Assembly (NCBI RefSeq): GCF_020080045.1
Contig: NZ_CP083451.1
Location: forward strand, 310,001-374,000
DNA: 64,000 bases
DNA from: Comamonas odontotermitis
GTDB taxonomy: Bacteria; Pseudomonadota; Gammaproteobacteria; Burkholderiales; Burkholderiaceae_C
Direction of reading: 5' to 3'
In this document: in pieces, positions 43,414-51,700 of the stretch
How positions within the stretch are numbered: position 1 is the first letter of the stretch
How the letters are laid out: every line of letters begins with the position of its first letter
Notes under the pieces: generated by a model
Told to the model about the DNA's origin: nothing
Databases searched by the model: none
What the model saw: the letters and a program-made list of their open reading frames with translations, nothing else
Made by a program: the position numbers and the translations under genes

Positions 43414-43528
43414 CCGGCATCCGCATTGGCTGGCTACGGGCTTGGAGGTCTGGGAGCGTCGAAGCGCACTCCAGATTCGCCAAGCCCCATTTTTTCAGAT
43501 CGCCATACAGTCCACCCATAATCAACGC

Positions 43529-44365
43529 ATGCCATCCATGCACCGCCGCCGCTCTTTCCTGCTCTGTCTGGCCGCTGCCGTGCTGGCGGGCTGTGCGTCT
43601 GATGGGCCGGGTGTTCAGCGAACGCCGGATGACGAGGCGCTCGCCAGCCTGCCCGTCAAGGTACTGATGGTTCAGGGCTTTGCCGGTGTGCATCGGGCGT
43701 TGGCGGCGCGGCTCATCATTCCCACGCAGATCCAGACCGAGACGGGTTACGGCACCATTCCAGCCATTGCGCTGGCCATGGCGCCGCATCTGCAGGAAGG
43801 CGACTCGGTGGATGTGGTGGTGGCGCCGGTTGCGGTGCTGGAGCAATTACAGGCCCAGGGGCTGGTGCGGCGGGGCAGCCTGCTGCCGGTGGTGCAGACG
43901 CCGCTGGCGGCTGCCGTAGCGGCGGGTCGAACGCTCCCGCCACTGCAGAGCGAGCAGGATGTGCGCGCGCTGTTGCAGTCGGCCCGGGCGATTGCCTACC
44001 CGTCTTCAGAAGGCAGCGCCTTCATCGAAAAGCAGTTGCTGCCCCAACTGGGCATGGCGGATACCGTGCTGCCCAAGAGCATCAAGGTGTTCGGCCCGCA
44101 GGTGGCGCAATTGGTGGCGCGGGGGGATGCCGAGCTGGGCCTGCAATTGCGCAGCGAGCTGCAGCAGTCAGGCGGTATTCGCATCGTCGGTGACCTGCCA
44201 GCGCCACTGGCCTATGCTGCCGTGTATGGCGTGGCCATTGCGGCGCACGCGCCCAGCGCAGCCGGTGCGCAGGCGCTGGCCCGCTTCTACCAGCGCGAAG
44301 CTGCGCAGCACGACTGGGCAGGAACGGGCTGGGAGGCTCCCGCAGCAGGGCGCCAGGAGCGTTGA
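43529..44365 (+). CDS. ModA-like solute-binding lipoprotein
   Basis: This 278-residue protein has a lipoprotein signal (FLLCLAAAVLAGC) followed by a type II periplasmic binding fold resembling extracellular molybdate/tungstate-binding proteins. Examples are GDSVDVVVAPVAVLEQLQAQGLV, IAYPSSEGSAFIEKQLLPQLGM and YGVAIAAHAPSAAGAQALARF. The specific anion ligands cannot be assigned. The strong oxyanion-binding serines of true ModA are not clearly conserved, so a different small solute is possible. A second ATG three codons later is an alternative start. Confidence 0.75.
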   Translation: MPSMHRRRSFLLCLAAAVLAGCASDGPGVQRTPDDEALASLPVKVLMVQGFAGVHRALAARLIIPTQIQTETGYGTIPAIALAMAPHLQEGDSVDVVVAPVAVLEQLQAQGLVRRGSLLPVVQTPLAAAVAAGRTLPPLQSEQDVRALLQSARAIAYPSSEGSAFIEKQLLPQLGMADTVLPKSIKVFGPQVAQLVARGDAELGLQLRSELQQSGGIRIVGDLPAPLAYAAVYGVAIAAHAPSAAGAQALARFYQREAAQHDWAGTGWEAPAAGRQER

Positions 44366-44432
44366 TCGGTTTATCGGTCGGGTGTTGAAAGCTGTTGTTC
44401 TGATCGCATTCACCCGCCACCAGACGTCTGGC

Positions 44433-45053
44433 TCAAGCCAGCGCCCGCTGCACCGCAGGCCGGGCCTTGACGCGCTCGAAATGCGCAGCCACACGCGGGA
44501 ACTCCTGGATATCGACGCCGTCGCTCTTGAGCCAACCGGCCATGGTGAACAAGTAAGGGTCGGCGACGGAGTACTCGTCGCCCAGTACCCAGGTCTGGTC
44601 GCCCAGGTAGTGTTGTTCGATGAGGGTGAAGGCATCGCGCATGTTCTGCGGCACCTTGGCCTGCATGGCTTTGTGCGCGGCCTCGTCGTCTGCCCAGCGT
44701 GCGGCACGGGGGCGGTGGGCGTGGTTGATATGCACGGTCGAGGCGAGAAAGCTGTTGAATTCCTGCATATGCGCGAGGCGGAAGGGGTCGTCCAGCGGCG
44801 CCAGCTTGGCCTGTGGGTGGGTTTGCGCCACGTACAGAAGCAGTGCCAGGGTTTCCGACAGCACGCCCTGCGGTGTGCGCAGCGCAGGCACTCGGCCCTT
44901 GGGGTTGATGGCCAGATAGGCGGCGCTGCGCTGTTCGCCTTCGGCCATGTTCAGCCGCTTGGCTTCAAAGTCGGCGCCGGCTTCGTGCAGCGCAATCAGC
45001 ACGGCCTGGGCGCAGGTGCCGGGGGCGTAGTATAGGGTCAGGGGGGCGCTCAT
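44433..45053 (-). CDS. Glutathione S-transferase
   Basis: This 206-residue protein has a thioredoxin-like N-terminal half (LTLYYAPGTCAQAVLIALHEAGADF, INPKGRVPALRTPQGVLSETLALL) and an all-helical C-terminal half (YLGDQTWVLGDEYSVADPYLFTMAGW). The TC pair near the start and the SETLA glutathione-binding stretch resemble beta-type bacterial GSTs. The substrate is unknown. It faces the lipoprotein gene end to end, with a dispersed hairpin element upstream between it and radA. Confidence 0.9.
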   Translation of the reverse strand: MSAPLTLYYAPGTCAQAVLIALHEAGADFEAKRLNMAEGEQRSAAYLAINPKGRVPALRTPQGVLSETLALLLYVAQTHPQAKLAPLDDPFRLAHMQEFNSFLASTVHINHAHRPRAARWADDEAAHKAMQAKVPQNMRDAFTLIEQHYLGDQTWVLGDEYSVADPYLFTMAGWLKSDGVDIQEFPRVAAHFERVKARPAVQRALA

Positions 45054-45070
45054 TACAATCTCCTTGGGTA

Positions 45071-45130
45071 AAAATCAATGGTTGGCGCCCATCCATCAAG
45101 CGCCATCAGCTATGGTTTTCATACTAAACC
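45071..45130. repeat. Dispersed hairpin element between GST and radA
   Basis: GGTTGGCGCCCATCCATCAA followed by GCGCCATCAGCTATGGTTTT is a copy of the AGCT-GCGC family, closely matching the copy at 27908. It is situated in the divergent GST-radA gap. Confidence 0.6.
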
Positions 45131-45208
45131 AAGCCTTCAAACCAGGGTGTCGCGTGCCGGTCCGCCAGCACGTATACCATTGGCGGCAGTATCAGCAATC
45201 GCGGTGAC

Positions 45209-46594
45209 ATGGCCAAAGACAAATCGATTTATACCTGCAACGAATGCGGCGGCACGAGCCCGCGCTGGCTGGGCAAGTGCCCGAGCTGCGGTGCCTGGAA
45301 CAGCCTGGTGGAGACGGCGGCCGAGCCTGCAGGCGGTGGCAAGAACCGCCTGAGCCAGACCGGGCGCACCGGTTATGCCGGCCAAGCGCAGGCGGTCACC
45401 CCGCTGTCGGCGATCGAAGCCACGGATGTGGCGCGCACGCCCAGCGGCATCAGCGAACTGGACCGGGTGCTGGGCGGCGGCATTGTCGAAGGTGGCGTGG
45501 TGCTGATTGGCGGAGATCCGGGCATTGGAAAGTCCACCTTGCTGCTGCAGGCAGTCGATGCGCTGCAGCGTGAGGGTTTGCCTGCGCTGTATGTGACGGG
45601 GGAGGAGAGTGGCGCGCAGGTGGCGTTGCGCTCGCGGCGCCTGGGGCTCGACAACAGCCAGGTCAATGTGCTGTCCGAAATCCAGCTGGAAAAGATTCTG
45701 GCCACTTGCGAGAGCACGCAGCCCGCTGTGGTGGTGATCGATTCGATCCAGACCATGTACTCCGACCAACTCAGCTCGGCACCCGGCTCGGTGGCCCAGG
45801 TGCGCGAATGCGCGGCGCACCTCACGCGCATGGCCAAAAGCACCGGCATTGCCGTCGTCCTGGTCGGCCATGTGACCAAGGAAGGGGCACTGGCCGGCCC
45901 GCGCGTGCTGGAGCACATGGTGGACACCGTGCTGTATTTTGAGGGTGACACGCACAGCAGCTTCCGCCTCGTGCGCGCCATCAAGAACCGCTTTGGCGCG
46001 GTCAACGAGATCGGCGTGTTCGCGATGACGGAAAAAGGCCTCAAGGGCGTTTCCAACCCGAGCGCTATTTTCTTGTCGCACCACACCGATCCGGTACCCG
46101 GCAGCTGTGTGCTGGTGACCCTGGAAGGCTCGCGCCCGCTGCTGGTCGAGATTCAGGCGCTGGTCGATGACGGTGGCCCCAGCCCGCGTCGCCTCTCCGT
46201 GGGCCTGGACCGCGACCGCCTCGCCATGCTGCTGGCCGTGCTCAACCGCCATGCTGGCGTGGCCTGCGCTGATCAGGATGTTTTCGTCAATGCCGTTGGC
46301 GGCGTGCGCATTGGCGAGCCTGCGGCTGACCTGGCGGTGATGCTGGCCATTACCAGCAGCCTGCGCGGCAAGGCGCTGCCCAAGGGCTTCATCGCATTCG
46401 GCGAAGTGGGTCTCGCCGGCGAGGTGCGCCCCGCCACGCGCGGACAGGAGCGCCTGAAGGAAGCCGCCAAGCTGGGCTTTACCGTCGCCGTCGTCCCCAA
46501 GGCCAATGCCCCCAAGAAGCCGATCGAAGGGCTGACCATCCATGCGGTGGAGCGGGTGGACGATGCGATGCAGATTGTTCGGGGGCTGGAGTAG
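45209..46594 (+). CDS. radA: DNA repair protein RadA (Sms)
   Basis: This 461-residue protein is full length. It has an N-terminal four-Cys zinc finger (CNECGGTSPRWLGKCPSCGAW), RecA-type Walker A GDPGIGKSTL, the RadA-specific KNRFGAVNEIGVF motif and a C-terminal Lon-like domain (NAVGGVRIGEPAADLAVMLA). RadA is a hexameric helicase that extends recombination intermediates. The gene stands alone and is followed by a sharp change to AT-rich sequence, where the surface-protein island begins. Confidence 0.95.
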   Translation: MAKDKSIYTCNECGGTSPRWLGKCPSCGAWNSLVETAAEPAGGGKNRLSQTGRTGYAGQAQAVTPLSAIEATDVARTPSGISELDRVLGGGIVEGGVVLIGGDPGIGKSTLLLQAVDALQREGLPALYVTGEESGAQVALRSRRLGLDNSQVNVLSEIQLEKILATCESTQPAVVVIDSIQTMYSDQLSSAPGSVAQVRECAAHLTRMAKSTGIAVVLVGHVTKEGALAGPRVLEHMVDTVLYFEGDTHSSFRLVRAIKNRFGAVNEIGVFAMTEKGLKGVSNPSAIFLSHHTDPVPGSCVLVTLEGSRPLLVEIQALVDDGGPSPRRLSVGLDRDRLAMLLAVLNRHAGVACADQDVFVNAVGGVRIGEPAADLAVMLAITSSLRGKALPKGFIAFGEVGLAGEVRPATRGQERLKEAAKLGFTVAVVPKANAPKKPIEGLTIHAVERVDDAMQIVRGLE

Positions 46595-46797
46595 GGCATG
46601 CAGGCATGTCCTGACGCATGCGCTCATGCATGGTGGCTTTGTGACTGCTTGCCATCCTCGCCTCAGAAATTCGAAATCATGGGTGCACTCTATGATGATG
46701 AGTATCTGTAATTTACTATATTCAGAAAATATAAATATATTATCTTTTTGATAAAAAAGCGATTTTCTTAAAAATCTACATCAAGGTGGATGTGAAA

Positions 46798-47493
46798 TCA
46801 CGTAATTCGAACTACAGCAGATAGAGAGTAGCCGGTTTTGTGCATGGCGCGGATAGCAGGTGCACTGGCGCCTGCTACCAGTAATTTACGCCGAAGCCTG
46901 ACCATGCGCTGGTCAAGGTTGTTTCGGTGAATGCTTTCAATGTTCGCCCCAATCAATTCCGCTATTTGCCATCGTTCCAGTTGACTATTGCGAGATCTGG
47001 CAAACGCTCCAATGATTCGTGCCTCATGAATATAGAGTTCGACTGAGTCATTGGGACCCATCAAGGTCATCGTTTTCAAGCATAAAGTCAGATGGGTATC
47101 TGCCCCTGTTGAAGGTACTGTGCGAAGGCGACGTCCAAGCGACCCAAGGCAAGCTAGTAGTTCAAGAAAGTCAACAGGTTTCGATAACGTGATATCTGCG
47201 CCAGACTCATAGCCATGAGTTCTTTCATGTGCAGTACCTTCTCCCGTCATCATGATGATTCCAGCAAATGGCTCTGCTGCACGAAGCCTTCTGGAAAGCT
47301 CAAATCCCTCCTTGCTCGGTGGGCTCAAGCCCAGAATGTAGACATCTATAGCAGAGTGCTGGCCATTCTCCTCCAACTCCTCCGCATGACTGATCCCAAT
47401 GGCATGGTGACCAGCTTGACCAAGAATGCCAACGATCGCCTCGCGCAGAGCGTCATTCCCATCAAGAATTAATATATTTAGAGATTCTATCAT
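46798..47493 (-). CDS. OmpR-like response regulator with degenerate receiver
   Basis: This 231-residue protein has a receiver domain and a C-terminal winged helix (RWQIAELIGANIESIHRNN, QRMVRLRRKL, AMHKTGYSL). In the receiver the first Asp is kept (D11), but the second acidic residue is Gly12 and the phosphoacceptor position is Gly55 (IDVYILGLSPP). Thr83 and Lys105 remain. It is therefore unlikely to be switched by phosphorylation. It lies divergent from a giant surface protein across an AT-rich 287-base gap, and no histidine kinase is adjacent. Base composition is clearly lower in GC than the flanks, suggesting transfer with the surface genes. The ATG at 47493 is used. Confidence 0.8.
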   Translation of the reverse strand: MIESLNILILDGNDALREAIVGILGQAGHHAIGISHAEELEENGQHSAIDVYILGLSPPSKEGFELSRRLRAAEPFAGIIMMTGEGTAHERTHGYESGADITLSKPVDFLELLACLGSLGRRLRTVPSTGADTHLTLCLKTMTLMGPNDSVELYIHEARIIGAFARSRNSQLERWQIAELIGANIESIHRNNLDQRMVRLRRKLLVAGASAPAIRAMHKTGYSLSAVVRIT

Positions 47494-47780
47494 TTGATTT
47501 TTTCTTGAAAAAGAACGTATCAAGATAGGTATATTGCTGCTATTTTTGAATAGCTGTGATAACTCTAATGCAATAATTAATATGCATTCATGGAATTAAT
47601 AAGATAATTATATCTATGGGGGGCATGGTGAACTATTTTTAACTATGAAACAGTTTTTTGCCATATGAGAGCATTATTGTTGCATTCTCTACACTAGAGG
47701 TGTTTGCTTGTCATATTGAGTCAGATTTGAAGCTGGCTGCACATGTATCCTCGGGGCAAATCTAATGCTAAAGGTCCCAG

Positions 47781-48776
47781 ATGCTTATATCAAAGTTGAT
47801 GGCGAGGAAAGATGCTGTCTGCGATAGCAGAATAAACCCTGTAGAAAATAACCTGAGCCGATGGGCTTCCCATGTATTCGGATTGGTTGCGATTTGCCTG
47901 CTGTCGGGTGGTATTGGTTTTTCCAATGCCCAGTCGACCAATAACACATTCCTTGTCAACAAGAAATTTGTGAACCAGACGGGTGTGCCCAATACCCAGG
48001 TGAACAGCCTCGCGCCCAATCAAACAGCGTATCTGGAGTTCAACCTCTTCAGTGCGCAGGCTCCAGCCAATGGCAACCTGTTGGTCAACTTTATTGACAA
48101 CATGCCTCCTGGGCTGTTGGTGGATACCAGCTTTGCCCCCTTGATGACCGATGGGGCTGGTGTTGTCGGCGGAAGTGGGTGCTCGGCAGGCTCGGGCTCC
48201 ATCACCACCACGGCCACCTCGGTTACGGTGACCAATGTAACGCTGCCCAATCCATCGTCCACAGGACCGGATTGCCGGGTTGTGATTCGTGTCAAACCTG
48301 ATCCTGCGGCGATCCCTTCTACGCAGAGCAATGTCACCAATTCCGTGCCATCCAGCCAGACTTCGGCGACTGGTGTGGGTGGGCCTTATCAAAGTGATCC
48401 ATTCTCGGCTACGGTGCTTGTTTATCAGCCGACAGAGCCTACTGTCTCTAAGAGCTTCCAATTCCCCAACATCGGCGAAGGCGCTGGCAGTCAGCTCACC
48501 ATTACGATCAGGAACAATTCCACCACCTACCCGCTCACCGGGGTAAATCTGACCGATGCGCTCCCTGTAGGGCTATTGCCTCTCGCCTCTCCTATACCCA
48601 CTGCTGTGGGTTGTGGTTCGGGCGCAATCGCTATCAGTGGGCAGAACGTTAGTCTCAGCAACGGAACGGTTGCCGTGGGGGAACTTGTACTATCACGGTC
48701 ACCGTGCAGGGCAGTGTTGCAGGTTCCTATACCAATACCATTCCGGCAAACGGACTTATCACTTCTGAGGGGTTGA
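47781..48776 (+). CDS. N-terminal part of giant DUF11-repeat surface protein, frameshifted
   Basis: This frame encodes a signal region (HVFGLVAICLLSGGIGFSNAQ) after an unusual N-terminal extension of about 30 residues. Two DUF11-like beta-sandwich repeats follow (VNKKFVNQTGVPNTQVN; PTVSKSFQFPNIGEGAGSQLTITIRNN). After SNGTVAVG, around 48677-48681, the sequence continues in the -1 frame as GTCTITVTVQG. The final 32 residues here are therefore out of frame and not native. A missing G in the GGGGG run is the simplest cause. The true gene would span 47781-54514, about 2240 residues. AAAGG lies before the ATG. Confidence 0.75.
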   Translation: MLISKLMARKDAVCDSRINPVENNLSRWASHVFGLVAICLLSGGIGFSNAQSTNNTFLVNKKFVNQTGVPNTQVNSLAPNQTAYLEFNLFSAQAPANGNLLVNFIDNMPPGLLVDTSFAPLMTDGAGVVGGSGCSAGSGSITTTATSVTVTNVTLPNPSSTGPDCRVVIRVKPDPAAIPSTQSNVTNSVPSSQTSATGVGGPYQSDPFSATVLVYQPTEPTVSKSFQFPNIGEGAGSQLTITIRNNSTTYPLTGVNLTDALPVGLLPLASPIPTAVGCGSGAIAISGQNVSLSNGTVAVGELVLSRSPCRAVLQVPIPIPFRQTDLSLLRG

Positions 48777-51700
48777 CCAATCCTAGCCCGGCAACGGCGC
48801 CGATCAATGTGTTGAATGACTTGCGTTTGGACAAGACGTTAATCATCAGTGATCAGGATCAAGTTTCCTCCACAGATGGTGTGGCTGTGGGCACGACTTT
48901 TACTGTGCATCTGAAACTCACCAACTGGAGCACTGCGGCGCGTACCAATGCCAGCATTACTGATAACTTGCCGTCGTCGCTCGTAGTTGCTTCCGTGCCA
49001 AATGTGCATACTACCTGCGGAGGAAGCTCAACGGCGGCGCCCGGAAACAGCAACGTAACGGTTACTGGGATGACTGTGCCGGCGGCCAATCCAACAATCG
49101 GTGAATTGGGGATCTGTGACATTTATTTCAATGTGACGGTGACCTCCGCAGCACTAGGTCAGCCTATTGTGAACTATGTGCCACGCACCAATGTTCATAA
49201 CGACCAGAACGTTCTACCCACTTTTTCCGCGTCTGCATCTACAGGTCCTACCTATGATCCAGGCCCCAATGGTGATTTGGAAGCGCACAAGGCATTTATG
49301 ACGGAAACGGCATACTGGTACAACAGTACGCCGCCTGCTCCCTTCCCTGCGGTTGGGCAGCCTGTTTATCTGGAGATTGGCGTATTAAACCGGTTTGACC
49401 GAAACATCACCGGTGGCACTGTTACTGACGTTCTGCCTTTGGGTATTCAGGTCGCGGCAAATCTGACGCCAGGGGTGCCGTATACATTGGTGAACAATGT
49501 AGATGTTCAGTACAACAGCAGCAACTGGGTTCCGCCTCTGACTGGTTACGGGCCCAATGCAAACGCAACACCTGCCTCAACATGTTCCAACACGGGGGTG
49601 GCGACTGTTACCCGCTCTGCTACTGGGCAAGACACTATTACTTATTCGGGTTGGGATATCGACTCGCCCGCTACGTTGCCATCGGTGCCGACATTGACAA
49701 ATGGATTGCGATGCTTTGTCAGTGTAAAGGTTGTCGCCGTTGCGCCCGGCAATTACGTGGCCGCACCAAACACTAATCCGGTTCCGCCTAACAAGCCCTA
49801 TAACCTCATTCCGGCCAATACGGTAGCCACTGATCAGGGCGTGACCAACAACAGTCCGAAAAGTGACACCTTGGTCGTGCCCAGCAATGTCAGTGTAGTA
49901 AAGGCGTTCAATTCGGCCACGGTGACCTCGGGTACACACACCGCGCGGTTGACCATCTGGTTGAGAAACACCTCAGCCACGCCAGAGACTGGAGCATCAC
50001 TTACTGATACGTTGCCTGTAGCTAGCGGATGGACGCTAGCCATAGCAAGTCCGGCCAATGCTTTTACAAATTGCGCGAACGGGGTTGTTACCAACACTTC
50101 CAACAGCGTAACCATCACCGGTGCAACCATACCGGGTGGCAGCACCGCAACTCCCGGAGTCTGCTACGTTGCGATAGACGTAACTGCCACTGGAACGGCG
50201 GGTGCAACTCCAATTATCAACACGATTCCTGCGGGAGCCTTGACCACCAGCAATCCTGGGGTCACCAACACTGCACCTGCAACGGCTTCGCTGAGTTACC
50301 TGGCTACAGGCCTTACTTTGAATAAAACTTTTGGTAATGGCGGTACTGCGTTGGGCGGACAAGCCGTGCCAATGATTATTCAGGTTGATGTGGGCGCGGA
50401 TTCGAAAACCAATATAGCCTTTACAGATAACTTTCCCGCAGGCCTGGTGGTAGCGCCTACGCCTAACGTGTCCACCACATGTGTGACGGCGGATTATGCT
50501 CGCGCGCCCTATGCATGGACGGATGGATCGCAGATCCCCTACATGTCCACAACACCGGCCACCGTTACAGCGTCGCCAGGTGCTGCCTCCATTTCTCTGT
50601 CGGATGCTTACCTGATTGGTTTCACGTACGCCAGCACGATAGGGGGTAATTCCAGCAGCGTCTGCACGATTTCCGTCGATGTAGTGCCTCTCACAACGGG
50701 TAACAAGACCAATACGATTCCTGCAGGTGCAGTGAGCTCCTCTTCAGGGGATACCAATGCCAGCCCCACATCGGCCACGTTGACTTTGCAGGCCAATGCC
50801 AATGTCATGAAGGTATTCAACCCATCACAAGTGCGAGTGAATCAGCCCTACACACTGACATTTAATATCATCAATGCCAGTGCTGCATCGCTGAGCGACT
50901 TTATCGTGCAGGACGCATTGCCCGCAGGCACCACTGCTACCTCGATAGTTGCTGGTTCCAATACCTGTGGAGGTAATCTCTCTATTACCGGCGGAGGCAC
51001 GGGCGTTTCTCTCGTTGGCCCTGGCACGAATGTGAATGCCAACAGCCAATGCAGCTTTGTTGTCAACATGGTCAGCAGCACACCAGGTGTGTATACCAAC
51101 AACAGTAGTAACCTGACAACTACACCAAACACGTTGACGCACGACACGACCACCACAGTTACGGTCACTGATGCGATTGATCTCTCCGTGGAAAAGAGTG
51201 TGGATTCCAGTACGCCTGCACCCTATCTGTCGGGTACCAGCCAGGTTAGGCTCAATTTGTTGGCGACCAATAATGGCCCGGCTGCAGCCCAGGAGTCCAT
51301 CGTTGTCAAAGACTGTTTGCCTCAGGGACTCACTTACGTAAATGCCAGCGGTGCTGGTTGGAGCTGCGTGAGCCAAAGCGGCCCCACGATATTTGGTGCG
51401 CTCACTTGTTCGGCGCAAGTTGTCTGTACGCGTAATAGCGGAACCGGAGTACTTGCAGCGGGTGCTGCAGCCTCTCCTATCCAGGTGACCGCCAGCGTCG
51501 ATAGTGGTGCCAGTGGCCTGTTGACCAACTACACGCAGGTCAACCCTGCGAGCAATGAAACCCTTCTCGAATCCAATCCATTGGGTACGACCAATGGAGG
51601 CTATGAGGATGGCAACCCTGCAGCTGACTCCAACAACGATGCCAAGGCGTCTATCACTCCTGGAGCACCCGCCACTATTACGGTGACCAAAGCCTATAGC

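Noticed and set aside
48670..48710. Programmed -1 ribosomal frameshifting in the giant surface gene
   Set aside because: The G run is a conceivable slippery site, but there is no clear downstream pseudoknot and no known precedent in this family; a one-base deletion or read error is simpler.
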